Shown here: positions 11,376 to 22,900 of the stretch, piece by piece | Layout: each line of letters opens with the position of its first letter | How positions within the stretch are numbered: the first letter of the stretch is position 1 | Origin: Sphagnum compactum | Lineage: Eukaryota > Bryophyta > Sphagnopsida > Sphagnales | DNA: 64,000 nucleotides | NCBI GenBank assembly: GCA_965153455.1 | Contig: OZ234502.1 | Coordinates: 2,831,267 to 2,895,266, forward strand | Direction: 5' to 3' | The notes under the pieces: generated by a model | The model's database searches: none | What the model saw: the letters and a program-made list of their open reading frames with translations, nothing else | Told to the model about the DNA's origin: nothing | Program-made: the position numbers and the translations under genes

Positions 11376-11580
11376 CTGGTGGATTTTCGGCCAATACTCC
11401 GGGAACGGAAACGTTGCACAACACTCCCAGTACTGCAATCAGCAACCATGCGGTCGATAGTCCCGTACATTTGTCAATGACTGAAGGAAGGAGGAGATCG
11501 CTTGCAAAGACGCTTCCTAGACGCAAGGATATGTGAACTCCGCTTTTGTCACTCACACACGGTTCAGGCCTGCACCTCAA
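11376..11580 (-). pseudogene. RLK first exon with signal peptide core
   Basis: Encodes a hydrophobic stretch GLSTAWLLIAVLGVLC, then NVSVPGVLAENPPG up to a GTTTGT donor. It looks like a secretory signal peptide with its cleavage region. No in-frame ATG precedes it: the frame can be followed upstream to about 11600 without a Met, so the start codon has been lost, lies in another upstream exon, or is hidden by an indel. The coordinates cover the open frame only. Confidence 0.6.
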
Positions 11581-11599
11581 TGACCCAACATTTTGCTGC

Positions 11600-13430
11600 A
11601 GTCAGGGTTTCATACTACCAAGTTCCAACTTCGCTTTGAAAACGCATTCACTTAACTAAGAAACATAGCAAGGACGTTGGACCGATGCACTTTTTCAAAC
11701 TGTCTCGGAAAATGAACTTGTACACAATCTCAGAAACAAGCTTTTGAGCTACTTGAAGAGAAGAAAACTTCAACTTCACTTTAAAAGTAGAAGGCCAGAA
11801 ACCTGGGACTGAACCTTCAGAGGGATGGGAGCTCCGAGAGGCTATTTGTAGACCGATCAAAGATCGTTTGGAGGAAGAAGTTTCAAGCTAGTGCTCACAG
11901 TACCCATCAATTTAGAAACAAGGTCAGGTCATGAAGCACAACATGCCAGACTTAGTTCTAGCCCGCGTTTACTGAACGAGACTCCTGACATTACCTTCCA
12001 TTCTGTTGTAATCCTCAACTGCTCGTTAACAACAGAAGGAAGAAGACAGATCCCCTCCCAGAAAGCAAATGCAAATATCTCCTCCCGCCGTCACTGCAGC
12101 AACAAATATGTTAATGCTCCCAGAAAGCAACGACAACCCAAAACGAGACCCGCAGAAGCATCAGTGAGAGGTGGTATTCACTTGATAATTAGCAGCTTAG
12201 AAACCAACAGGAGCTTCGAGCTACAAGTATTATCTTTCAGCTCTGAATCTCTGATGGGTCTAAATCGTGTGATCCTCCTGGCACTTGCAGCTCACTTGCC
12301 CACTTGAGCATTTGAGGACCAAAATAGGAAGATTCAGCAGCGACACAAACAAGCAGGGAATAAAACGCGGCAACGAAAAGATCCCCAGAAATTGAGGCAC
12401 AACAGTCGGAGCAAGACGACAAGTCCCTAAACCTCTCCAAACTTTTCAACCACGGTAGCAACGTAACTGCTACACTGGTACCATGGTACAAACGCAAAGA
12501 CCTGACTGAAATTTGCTAGTGTATTTGCTAGTGTATTTGACGAATTTGTCATCCACCCAGGGGAGGAACGATTCAGTTTGCAGGAGGGTTTTTCCATTTT
12601 GTAAAGTTTCTATGGCAGTCTTTACGCCAGGTAAAGCACTCAGGCAAGGGCATTTCCAAAATAGGGTCACTGTTGCCTATCCCCTAGTGGGCAGTTATTT
12701 CGGTAACGATCTTGCCCTTCTGCTTTACATTACACATAAAAACCCAAGTATTTTTTATGGTACTTTTAACCGTTGTAAATATTATATTCTAAGATTATAT
12801 CAAAGGTCTCTGAGTCCAAACTTAACATTTGCTGTGTGAAATATGGCCACTAACAGGCCTCGCCTCACTCAGGTGAAGGTATCGGTGTAAGTGCCGGTTC
12901 ATGCACAGTCTACTGTAGTTAGGAACCCGGGTGACAGGTGTGTGGCCTTCCAAGTGAAGCCGCACCTTTAGAGGTTGTAATATCATGGTTAAAACTGAAA
13001 TCTAAAAAGCCAACTGATTTTGAATTGTTTCTAAACATTACAGTTATCCTAGTACATTCACCATTCCGGCATCTTCACAGACACACACATATATATACAC
13101 ACTGCGGCAGTTAAATTAGGAATTCCCTGAAATTCCTACAGTTGAGGCAGGGTAAAGAATGTCTAAACTAAATTTTCTAGAACTTTCGTCAATGTGAGCA
13201 GCTGATTCTGAGAAAAATCGACATTTAGTTAAAATAATTTAATTATTTGCCAGAATGATAAAGGTATTGTATGGTCTCCCATCTCTAGACTAAATGGGGG
13301 TCTTTGGGTCTAAATTTAATTTCCTCTGCTAGTTATTAGTTATTGGTCGAGGGATTTCTTCGAGAGTCGGAGCCAGCGACGGATACATCGCTGAAGACGC
13401 CGCGACACGAGTGGCTAGTTTCAGCTCCAG
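11600..13430. promoter_or_regulatory. Presumed upstream region of the RLK
   Basis: This spacer upstream of the RLK first exon is less AT-rich than its surroundings. Open frames exist on both strands (for example 11891-12307 plus and 12237-12497 minus) but their composition is not protein-like and no domain is seen. I could not place a TATA box or transcription start. Confidence 0.3.
13118..13260. repeat. Dispersed repeat shared with 43.0-43.2 kb
   Basis: Similar to 43003-43220. Shared pieces are GAAATTCCTACA followed by GAGGCA, and AACTTTCG followed by TGTGAG and AGCTGATT. The 43 kb copy has an extra segment of roughly 60 bp. Both are in the same orientation. Confidence 0.6.
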
Positions 13431-13455
13431 AGGTTCAGAAGCCAGAGCCAGGTCC

Positions 13456-13615
13456 TGGCGATGGCGGGAGGTGCGTCAGGGAAGAGTTTTGACGATGGCA
13501 GGAGGAGACGAGTTGACGGGTGGGAGGTGGAGACGAGTTGACGGGTGGGAGTGGTGATGGCAGGAGGCGCGTCAGTGAGGAGTCTTGACGATGGCAGGAG
13601 GAGACGAGTCGGCTA
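13456..13615. repeat. GC-rich imperfect tandem repeat
   Basis: Short units such as GACGATGGCAGGAGG, GAGACGAGTTGACGGGTGGG and GGCGCGTCAG recur two or three times. The minus strand gives a Pro/Ser-rich frame that repeats VSSCHRQ, which is a by-product of the repeat. Confidence 0.65.
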
Positions 13616-14034
13616 GGTATTTTCAAGTGGACAACTGGGTGAGACTGCCTACCAATTGTAATGAGACTCATTTCACTTAGACCTCAAATGTTTGCCTGAT
13701 AGTGGGCACAGCTCTCATTTTGTACACGAGGAAAGATGTGTCACTAGCAGGACTTTTGTTGCCCAGAAACAAACAGCTGCAACTAAAGTGGTCTTTGTCG
13801 TTTCTACAGCTACTGCTAGATATGGCTGTTCTATCCCTAGGGCATCAATGGCCTTGTACTTAGATTTGTATAACATTTAATGCAACAACACACCATGATG
13901 TATGAAAAGCTATATGGGCCTTGTTTGTTGCTGTAGGGACAGTAGCTCTCCATTGGAGCTTTAAGTGCGTTGAACAATTGTGTTCATTTGCAAGTGGGTT
14001 GAAAAAGCTTGCGACAGCGTTCAAAATGTGTAGG

Positions 14035-14256
14035 TAATCCATAAACGTTAAAGCAGACGAATTTGGTCTGAAAATATGTGCATTAAGTTGCAAATGCATT
14101 GAAAAAACTTAAACTTACAATTGAGTTGAAATTATGTAGCTAACCCCTGACTGTCAAGGAGGAATAATTTGGTTTGCATCGTTAAATTTCAAAGCAGACG
14201 AATTTAGTCTGAAAAAATGTGCATTAAGTTACAAATGCATTGAAAAAACTCAGTGC
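14035..14256. repeat. Two-copy tandem repeat, about 145 bp period
   Basis: AAGCAGACGAATTT, GTGCATTAAGTT and CAAATGCATTGAAAAAACT occur in both halves (about 14050 and about 14195). The second copy runs straight into the hairpin repeat that begins near 14258. Confidence 0.65.
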
Positions 14257-14257
14257 G

Positions 14258-15095
14258 AAATGCTGAATCTCAGCATTTAATGCACAAGGTTCGAGAGGAA
14301 CTATAGTAGCTGTACAGGTAGGAGCAGTGAAGGCGCTCAGGAAAAAAGAAAGAAAGGGTGAAACTCTTTTGATGGTTTCCTGAGTTTCACCCCCCTCCTT
14401 AAATGCTAATGTACTTTTTTGCAGGTTTTTTTTTTAACCCTGTGTATGACCAAACTCGGGGTACTGACCCTGTCTTTTACTGACTTCACGGATATCTCTA
14501 TTGTATCTTATGCATGTGTGCAGGTCCAAACTCCAAACTGAATTTCATACCATTTAAAGATTGAAATTTCTCCAAATTATATAATTAATAGGTCATTATA
14601 TTACTACCGGTTGACATGTGGTGATCTCCTCACGATTTCAGATCTTCTTTTCCATAGAATTAATAAATGGGAGGAGAGTATCCATGTAACATAATACAAT
14701 ATTATTATATAATGTTGACAAGCGCATAGGCTACTACCAATGCAAAAAATATTCAGAACCTGATGATGATGCCAATAATAAGAAAAAGAGACTGCAAAAT
14801 TTTCATTTTTCAATAAACCTTTTAAAAGTCAAAGTTTATTTCAAAATAGTTATGTTGCACAGTTGAGAATTTTCAGCATTGAATATTTCAGAAAATTTTC
14901 TGCATTGTTATTTTCTCGAATATTAAGTTGTCTTTATTGCTTCTCCTCTAGAGTTTGTATTCCGCTCATTTTGCCCAAGGTCTACTGAACCTTTTTCACA
15001 TATAAATTACCTTTATTTATTTTTCCAAGAGTTTTTGTTGAAATGAAATTTGAGGATTCACTCATGCACCATTTGCAAGACATAAAGCTTACAAT
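14258..15095 (+). repeat. Hairpin repeat family, copy 1
   Basis: About 840 bp present again, inverted, at 34497-35420 and in part at 40262-40575. It starts with a palindrome (AAATGCTGA, ATC, TCAGCATTT) and has a stem-loop at 14356-14393 (GGGTGAAACTC and GAGTTTCACCC arms). Later shared text includes GACCAAACTCGGGGTACTG and GAGGATTCACTCATGCACC. No coding sequence is seen, so it is a non-autonomous dispersed element of unknown class. Confidence 0.8.
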
Positions 15096-15204
15096 ATAAC
15101 AACATCCATTTGATAGGACCTAAATCTTGGAGCTAAGATCTTATTACCTATTTGTGAATGGAAAGTAGTTTTGAAAGGTTTCTAGAGTACATTGGAATGT
15201 GTTA

Positions 15205-15590
15205 ATATTTATTTTCTCACATTTGCCTGCATACCCTTTGTACTTGAACAACATGTTTAACTTGCGCAGAATCATATGATAAATTAAGTTCAATTGAATG
15301 AGAGAAAAATTAGCTGGTGTCACAAACATTAGTTCCCACAAATATTTTAAGTTCTTTACATTTGTTAATCAACACACCTTGACTAAGCTCCTACTTCATA
15401 TTTATTTTCTCACATTTGCCTGCATACCCTTTGTGTTTGAACAACATGTTTAACTTGCCAAGAATTATATGACAAATTAAATTCAATCAAATGAAAGAAA
15501 ATTGACTAGTGTTCACAAACATTAGTTCACCCAAATTTTTTTAAGTTATTTACATTTGTTAATCAACACACCTCGACTAAGCTCCTACTA
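15205..15590. repeat. Tandem duplication, about 192 bp period
   Basis: TATTTTCTCACATTTGCCTG begins both copies (about 15208 and 15400) and TTTGTTAATCAACACACC ends both. The copies differ by scattered substitutions and small indels, so the duplication is not recent. Confidence 0.8.
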
Positions 15591-15599
15591 TAACAGGTG

Positions 15600-16600
15600 T
15601 GACGTAGTCCAGATATCATTTGTTCATGCATGGTCCCCCTAAATGTGCAAAAGGTTGATACATGGTCAAAACAATTTGTCTTATTTCACCCATGTCAAGT
15701 GATATGGAGACTTTCTCCCATTTTCATGTATTTCAAAAGTAATTGAAAGAACCATTTTATTTAGAAGAAAATGATATGTAGTTAGCTAATATATTTTTGA
15801 AGGTCTTCCCAAGTTCCCATGTTTTCAATTATGTTTCCTATGTTCCAAAAGTCATTAAGTTTTAAAAGGATTTAAAAATCAAATAGTCCAAATTGAAATC
15901 ATTATAAACATGACAATAAAAACCAATTATCATTTCAGATGAAAGTGTTGATGCACCTGAAACTGATATATGAAAGGCTTATTAAAACCACTTGAAATTT
16001 ATAATATTTTGTCACAAACTTGCTTGGCACAACAAATTTTTTGTTATACTTCCAAAGTAAATAAGATGTTGTCATGGGCTCAACAATAGGACAGACTTGA
16101 AAAATGTAGATTGTTTTTTAAGGTCAACACCCAAATGACCTTACAATGAGACATCCCATTTGTGGGATATTTATATACATAAAAAATGGAACTTGACCAT
16201 ATGGTGAAATTAACTATCTTAAATTATTGATCTTAGTTCATGGATATTGATGCTCTCTCTAGTATCCTTCCTTTTCTTGTGATCTTAGCTGGAGGTTGAT
16301 CACAAGAGACAGGGGATTTTGTAAAGCCAATGAAAGAATTTGCAAGGTGGCAGGTAAAGTTAGTGAGGTACACATGAGAGAATAATTAAACTGATATATA
16401 GTCTGGTTGCTAGGACTCATGAGCACCTTGCAGATGGTTGTGTGGAATTCACTACTAGGCCATGCTAGATATACTACTGATAGCCAACCCAAGCAACAAT
16501 GGCATCAGTATATGAAGCAGTCCTCCAAATTTGTATGAATCTACTTCAGCCAGCTGCAAGTCATTCAGGGAAAGTAACAACCACAAGAGGAAATTTGACA
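15600..16600. other. Spacer 3' of the CHAT pseudogene
   Basis: No gene is recognised. The part nearest 16600 probably holds the former 3' untranslated region of the minus-strand CHAT pseudogene. Confidence 0.4.
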
Positions 16601-16604
16601 TCTT

Positions 16605-19600
16605 CTAAGGCAGTATCCTAAACATAAGTCCTCGATCTTTGACCTGTATGCTGCTGAGCTTGGCCATACAAGAAAAGTTTGGAATTTTGAGAAAAGGAGA
16701 ACCAACCACCACAAAAGGACCCCAGTGGTGAAGACATTGTGATGCCCGTCATTCAGCATGTGTACCATTGCTGACTGCAGTGCTTCAGCTAAGGGCTTCC
16801 CATGCTTCGCCAACCCTGTAAGGAGATCTGTTTTGCCAGAAATGTTGTACAAATAGGTATGATGATCATTGTTGCATTCACATAAGTAGTGGTAGAAAAC
16901 TGAAATAGAACATTCAAGAGGCAGCTGTCTTCAGCTTCATAGTCTATAAGTACTGAGAATTTCTCAATACTTACCATTTAAGTCAACCTGGAAAGAATTG
17001 AGAGATGACCTGATAACCAGGCTGTGGATATTTTAGATATAACAACTTAACAGCACCCAACTAGCAAGCATGAAAAAGAGAAAAGCCAACCCTGAAGAAA
17101 ACAGAAAACGAGACTGAAAATAAAACTGAGTAGTTGAACAACAGTAATTGTCATACACAAGTTCAGGGACCTTCAACAGCAACATGTATGATATTGATGA
17201 CCTACCATTACATCCCCACTAAAGCCATCAGCTTCATAATCACATTTACACTACCAGATTGCCATGTCCTTCATTCAAAGTACGAACATAAACATCTGTT
17301 CAAATGCAAATATTTGCTGCATGCCAATCCCACTAGAATCCAGTGACATATTTATAACTACTTTTACAGGACTATCTATTATGTCACAATGTCAAGTAAA
17401 ATGTATTCTAAGACAGGAAACTTGCTGTCCGATGGATAAATATGCATTGTAGAAATTGTTTTGCATGTACATTCCTATGTGCAAATTATGTCAACAGCCT
17501 CATGTCCCACCACCTCCTTGACTATTTGCAACAGTGCAAAATTGACTGAGAATATCAAGAGGTGCACTAGAAGCAACACAACTTCAATCCAGGACCATGG
17601 TGTTCTCATACCTTTGATCAAAGCTTTTGTACTCCCATCATCCACCTTCCAAAGGGAGACTATGACTGCAGGTGCTCCAGCTTGCAGGAGTGCACACCAT
17701 AAGTTAAAAACCCCCTCACTAGTGACCTCCCCCTTTCCAGTCTGACATGCACTCAACACCACCAGCCCTGTGTGAACTCCACCTGGTAATGCAGTGATCT
17801 CCTCTAGGTTTAGTGTCTCTGATGCAGTAGCAACTGCCTTCTCCAAGCTCCCTCTACCGAAAAGTCGTTGTCTTGCTGATCTTAAGGATGAAGAGCCATC
17901 ACCATTCAATTCTGAGGCAGCCTTCTGAGAAACTGAGAGTAATGGTTTACAGCCTTGCAGAGCCAAAGCTCCATGTGGGTGGGCAGGGTCAACAACACCA
18001 TGAGTTCCAAGCACTACCAAACATGCACTTGAGAGGTCTTTGATAACAGCCTCTTTTGTCACCCTTCCACGTACAATTGCCTCAACATTGAGCAACTCTG
18101 CAACTTCTTCTGCCTCTTCAGTGGCTCCCTTCAGCTGATCCAGATCAAGCCCCAGTGGCTCTGGGTTGCCAGCCACAAAGGCCAGCCCCGCTGTCTCACT
18201 CCGGCAAGCAACCTCAAATGCTTGCTGCTGGATAAAGCACTGATTCAAAGCTGGAACAGATGAGGTGAGGCTAATGGTTTTCTCCTGTATCAGAAATGTT
18301 TCTTTGTTATGAAGTGCACAAAATGGAACACTATGCAGGATTTCATGTGGGGCAAAAATAATATTGCTGCAATACCAAATGTGATCTCTCACAGGGACCA
18401 CCAATAATTCAGTAAGAATCTGCAGACCCAAAAGAGCCGTTTTCTGATGCTTAATTATCGCTGTACGTGTGTTTGTAACATCGGCCAGAAGTGTGGTGCC
18501 CATTTTTTTCCTTTCCATTCACTGGGAAAATGCTTTGAGGAATGGTTCTGTGAAAATGAATCAAGCAAGCAACCCCAGCCCTGAGAACATACGCAAAGAG
18601 TAAATTTTTCATCATCTGCATACATGTACTCAACTACTGCTGTTCCCTGCCCACATTTCCCCAATGCTGGAAAATCAACTTTTCTGCCAAACTATCATTC
18701 TTGTCAAACCATAGTGGGTCTGCTGAACTAACCCCACCACTCATGCTTCCAGGCCCTGCTTCCCTTTCCCATGTACTTCTGTACTCTTGCTGTGTATGTT
18801 GATTTGTCTCTATAATATCCATTGCAATGGCTTCAGAAGCACTAGACTGCCCTACTATATCCTCCAAATTTTGTCCACATCCTACTTTCATGTGTTTCAA
18901 ATCATTTTCCAACCCCCCTGAGATAATCTCTTCCATGAAAATTTTCTCAGAAGTTCCCAGATCACAAGTATCTGGCACTGGTATGTCTGCTCCCTCTACT
19001 ATGCCCCCTGATCCTGGGTGATTCAAGTGGAGGTGGTCAAGGTCATTAAAAACCGATTCAAGCTCTGGTAGGACTCTCCTGGCTCCATTGTCCACTACCA
19101 TCCTACTCCTGTGAATGGCAGAGTTGTTTGTGCCATGTCCTTTTTCAGCTAGTTCCAGCAAATGGCTTACTGGATTTCCTTCAGCCTTGTGCTGAAACAA
19201 GTGCATATGACCTCACTCAGCCCACAGTAATGCTTTTGTGCACTTCAGCATCAACATACAGATGTTGTAGCTTGATGAACATGTGCTTCATCTCACTTCC
19301 AAAAACTGTGACCCAAGCGACTTCAAGATCTTGTAATTGCATCTGGACAGCTGCAAACAAGAGTGCTGCTTCTCAAGTGATTACAATGGCATCAGCAACT
19401 GCTTCCTTGGCATGGGCCTCAATGTATTTGGGCCTTGCAATCAGAATCTGGTCCTGGCCTGCCAACTTGAGTGCTTTTCCCACAATTTCCTGTGCCTGAG
19501 GTTCCTTTCAAAGATTGTGGAGCAATACAGCCTGGCCTGCATAAGCCATTGCTTGTAGATGTTCTGTGAAGGGCTGACATACTAAAATTTCTGTTTCCTT

Positions 19601-20834
19601 TTTGTACTCTTGAAGTTCCAATTGACAATTGCACTGCCAGTCTGTGTTCTCCTGCTGTGCCAAATGCAGATAGGTATCTCCCCAATTTATGGACATTTGA
19701 GCTCTTAGTTGAATCAGGCTCACCTTGAATCTCACCAAGTGATAACAAAGTCCAAAGTATCTTGCAAGTAGTGACATCCTTCAGCCTCCTGCCCTTGGAG
19801 AAATTTTCCAAAGCCGATAGAGAACCTTGCCAGTGCACGTCTTTCACCTGCCTTAACTTCAGACACGATGAACTGGGACGTAGTTATTGTATCTTTGTAG
19901 AATTCAAGCTTGGTTAGGGATCCGCCAAGAAGTAGCTGCGTCCCATATAACAGCTTGTAGGCTATCTCAATATGCTTTTCTTTTTGCTCATCCGTCATTT
20001 GCATAGCAACCTCTAGGCTTGCCGTGAAATACTCTACAGCTTCCTCATATTTCTCTTCCTCGAGCAAAACTCGGCCACAATTCAACCAAAACTCCATCTC
20101 CCAATTTTGACCTCCAACCGTTTTGGCGAAAGCTGCTGCTTCTCTGAACATCTCTAAAGAATGTCCAAATTCTCACTATTGGATAAAAATTTACCTACCT
20201 TATTGGATCTTGAGAACACCGTTCCTGTGTCATCGTTAGCCCTAGAGATTGTGAAACTGCTTTTGAGGTAATCAATTCCCACTTTGAGGTCTTGCACAGA
20301 GCCGCTGATTCGGTGCCTGTTCAGATGGGCTGACCCCAAGAGATAATGTGTATCAGCCTTGTCAAAGTACTCATCATCCTCCTCCTCTGCAATCATCAGC
20401 AAGGGGATGGGATCACTTGCATCCCCTTCGGAAGTCAAAAGATAAAGTTTTCGGAGAGAATACTTGACGCGTTTAATGAGAGAGTCCACGTCCTCTAAGG
20501 TTCCTTCCTCGAACTGCTGTTTCTTCTCCTCTCCCAATGCCAAGCAGTGCAACAGAGCTGCTTTCGCAGCTTCCGTTTCACTGTCATCACGGCCCAACCG
20601 CAATCGTGCTCTCATCCAAGCACATTCTAACATTCCATTAAAACACTGTCGATTACTCTCATGACACAGCCGCTCCATTTCCAGCAAATTCATTATGCCC
20701 TCTTCCCTTCTGCCCAGACCACTCAAGAAGTCAGCTGCAAGAACAGTGAGACTGGAGGCAGTAAAAAAACTTGGATTTTGACCAGTGGTAAGTTTCGAGC
20801 TGAGAGTGGCCAGCTCAGATATTGCCCATTCCAT
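16605..20834 (-). pseudogene. TPR-CHAT (caspase-like) protein pseudogene
   Basis: N-terminal TPR-like helices (from MEWAISELATLSSKL at 20834 to about 19.2 kb) are followed by a CHAT domain. CHAT means Caspase HetF Associated with TPRs, a caspase-related fold with a His-Cys dyad. Both dyad motifs remain: VVLGTHGVVDP (about 18.0 kb) and VVLSACQTGKGEVTSEGV (about 17.7 kb), plus LHSVPFCALHNKETFLI and AVIVSLWKVDD. One clear intron runs 16816-17611 (GTATGA to CAG), joining STKALIK-G to LAKHGKPLAEALQSAMVH; the end is HHWGPFVVVGSPFLKIP and a stop at 16605. The coding line is broken by single-base frameshifts near 20165, 19740, 19690, 19240, 18683, 18600, 18510 and 16735, and by TGA codons at about 19510, 19373-19375 and 19213-19215, each where CGA (Arg) fits. 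The plant function of this family is not known to me. The domain call is sure; pseudogene status is likely. Confidence 0.85.
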
Positions 20835-21123
20835 ACGATCACTCAGTTCCCCGAAAGAGGACCTTCTTCTTGTTTGTCGCGGCAGTCTTCGAAGCTAACG
20901 GAGTCGTGATTACTGAGTTGTTTAGTCGGCAGTAAACGGAATACAAGTTGGGAAGGTTTACATCAACAGAAGACCATTTGCTTAGCGGCCGGCGGGAGGC
21001 AGGTAGGCAGGCAGGAAGTGTTAGGCACGAAGCCAGGGTTTTTGTCTGTCGCCTTTTGTAAAAGGCAGCAGCAGCTGAAGGAGGCATAGGTTCCTTTTGC
21101 CAAGAAGGAAGGGAAGCTAGCAA
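20835..21123 (-). other. Possible N-terminal extension or 5' leader of CHAT locus
   Basis: An open minus-strand frame rich in Ser, Ala, Lys and Arg (MLASLPSWQKEPMPPSAAAA at its start) ends in a stop just upstream of the TPR frame. In the TPR frame itself, FGELSDRMEWAISEL reads back past the Met at 20834 to a stop near 20900. It could be an organelle-targeting presequence separated by one more frameshift, or simply 5' leader. I cannot decide from sequence alone. Confidence 0.35.
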
Positions 21124-21187
21124 AGCTCGGATTCCAGGGTCAATGACGTTCTTATAAAAAGTTTAAATATTGAGAAAAAGGTCACAG

Positions 21188-21242
21188 TAGTGGACTGTGT
21201 TTTCCTTTAAGGGCCACTCTGGCCGGGGTAACCAGTCCACTA
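21188..21242. repeat. Perfect 10-bp inverted repeat around a GGCC palindrome
   Basis: TAGTGGACTG at 21188-21197 pairs with CAGTCCACTA at 21233-21242, and GGCC-ACTCT-GGCC lies between. It sits upstream of the CHAT pseudogene. It could be the remnant of a very short inverted-repeat element. Confidence 0.6.
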
Positions 21243-21649
21243 AAAGCCTAACTAGGAGTGTCTTTTTGTTAAGTGTTTTTTTGTTTTTTTTTTAAAATTC
21301 GAATTGTGACATAGGTGGATTGTGGGACCCAATCAACAAGGGAACGAAATTGAGAGTAGTAATACATGGTAACAGAGATTCCTTACAAGGCAAGTAAAAA
21401 CCGATGCAACATAAAATCCATATCTTGTCACGTCATCTAGCCAATCAAGAGTGTTGCGGTGCGTCATACAAGTGTGTGAAGACATAACAAGCTTTTCATT
21501 GTAAAGTTAGGTATCATTTGAAATTTTGTTACACATAATTTTTGAAGTGGATTGGGATTCTTGTGAAGAGGGTAACCAATGCAGCGAAGTTGTTTTTAAA
21601 AAAAAAATTGGATGACATTACTTGTTTTACGTCCTATAAAACTAAAAAT

Positions 21650-22900
21650 AAGGATTGCAGTTTGTAATATTTTTGTAGTAGGGTGTTTGAACCCAATATA
21701 ATAATGATCATGACACCCAAGCTTATAGTGAAATTAAAGTTTGGCTTTGGCATAATGTCCCAGCTAGAAACCCCTAGGAAGTTACATATATTTTTCTTTC
21801 AATTTGTTTAGTCTTGTGTTGTCGGCTTTGTGGACTTAAGATTGCCCTAACAGTAGGCATTTTTTAGAAAGTGGGGCTTGTGCTTTTAGTATGCCTCCTT
21901 CATATGGGCACCAAACGTCCCATGTTCTTTAGTTCGTTATGTATTATTGAACCTTGTAGTTCCCATTGCCCATTTGCTTATCATGTGTCATCACAGACCT
22001 ATTTTCCATCTCATCTCCCATGTAAACCACGAACCATCCACTGATTCCCCACCATTTAATAGACCACACACCATTTATAGTTCCCCTTATTGGCCCTTAA
22101 TTCTTTGTGTGAATGTGAGGTTCCAACCTTACACTTTCCTAAACCCCTTTGATCATGTAAAGGTAAGACCTTTTCCCCTTTCCATTTTATTAGCCCTTAT
22201 AGTTGTTCATGATTGTTTATTAGGCACCCAATCTACCCCCATTTCTTCAACACGTTCGCAACTTTCATTTAAAGTCTCTTGCCCTTCCTTTGGGCCCCAA
22301 TTTGCCAATCAAAGGTTAGTTCGTCATCAACGTTCCTATCAAACATTCAATTCATTTAATCTAAACCCTTGTGACCATCCTAACTCAATGCCCTCCCTTG
22401 CTCCCACCCAACTTACATCGGCATGGACCTGGGTTTCGTCATTGGGTGTCCTTAGGGCCTTTCATTTAGGCTTTTGTCATCCTCAATTGTACAACTACAT
22501 CCCTACTGTTTTATGGTATGATGTGTAAGTGACATTTCGTTTTTCATTGGATAACCTGGCATAAAACCCCTATGATGTGGTAGCTTGGCATTTACTCTTC
22601 TTGTTACCCCAATGGTGTCTTATTTTGCCCCTTCGTGGTGGGGTAACACAACATAGGGTAACGTGAATTTGACTCAAACATGATTTTATAGGAGGTAATC
22701 AGGAAAACTTGTAAGAAGAGTTCTTTTTGCAAGCCCAAGCTTTAGTAACAAGCCCGAGCTCAATGCCTCTTCCCCAATATGATCATTCAGCTCATAAACG
22801 CTTTCTCTTTAGTTTAATTTTTGAACATGCAAAGGTATATTTTTGAGGAATTCGCACTTTGGCACCATTTTCCCTTGCACCCATGTCCTCTAACACCACC
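21650..22900 (+). mobile_element. Probable decayed 5' part of a LINE
   Basis: The forward strand has an open frame at 21947-22528 with Cys/His/Pro-rich, poorly complex protein and no catalytic motif. It runs in the same direction toward the reverse transcriptase at 22.9-24 kb, so it is probably the upstream part of that element. Evidence is positional only. Confidence 0.3.

Larger units (their letters stand above)
2937..11580 (-). pseudogene. LRR receptor-like kinase pseudogene (whole locus)
   Basis: The minus strand shows successive exons of one plant LRR receptor-like kinase, a plasma-membrane receptor with an extracellular LRR region, one membrane span and a cytoplasmic Ser/Thr kinase. 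Order 5' to 3': signal-peptide-like exon (end 11376), Cys-rich/WSGDPC linker exon (10912-11068), LRR exons (9834-9905, 9511-9579, 8949-9098, 8547-8624, 7671-7826, 6416-6493), a juxtamembrane extracellular part (5.3-5.8 kb), a membrane exon (ending 4902) and kinase exons (4593-4711, about 4262-4448, 3969-4209, 3620-3773, 2937-3266). Splice phases match between neighbours over most of the first eight exons, which supports a single gene. Disabling changes are a TGA in the HRD motif (4091-4093), an A-run frameshift near 4400, a frameshift near 4935 and apparent CAG-to-CAA acceptor changes before the last exon and before the 5.7 kb exon. The kinase resembles LRR-I/LRR-VIII type families. I am confident of the family type and of its non-functionality, less so of the exact subfamily. 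Confidence 0.85.

Noticed and set aside
11891-12307. A 138-codon plus-strand frame as a gene.
   Set aside because: No recognisable domain, random-like composition, and a competing minus-strand frame over part of it; it lies in the RLK upstream region.
13435-13671. Ser/Pro-rich minus-strand protein with VSSCHRQ repeats.
   Set aside because: A by-product of a GC-rich tandem repeat; no start context or domain.
20113-20200. A 41-nt mini-intron (GTAAAT to TTTAG) in the CHAT locus.
   Set aside because: A single missing G gives a continuous and more TPR-like reading (SENLGHSLEMFREAAAF), and plant introns this short are not expected.
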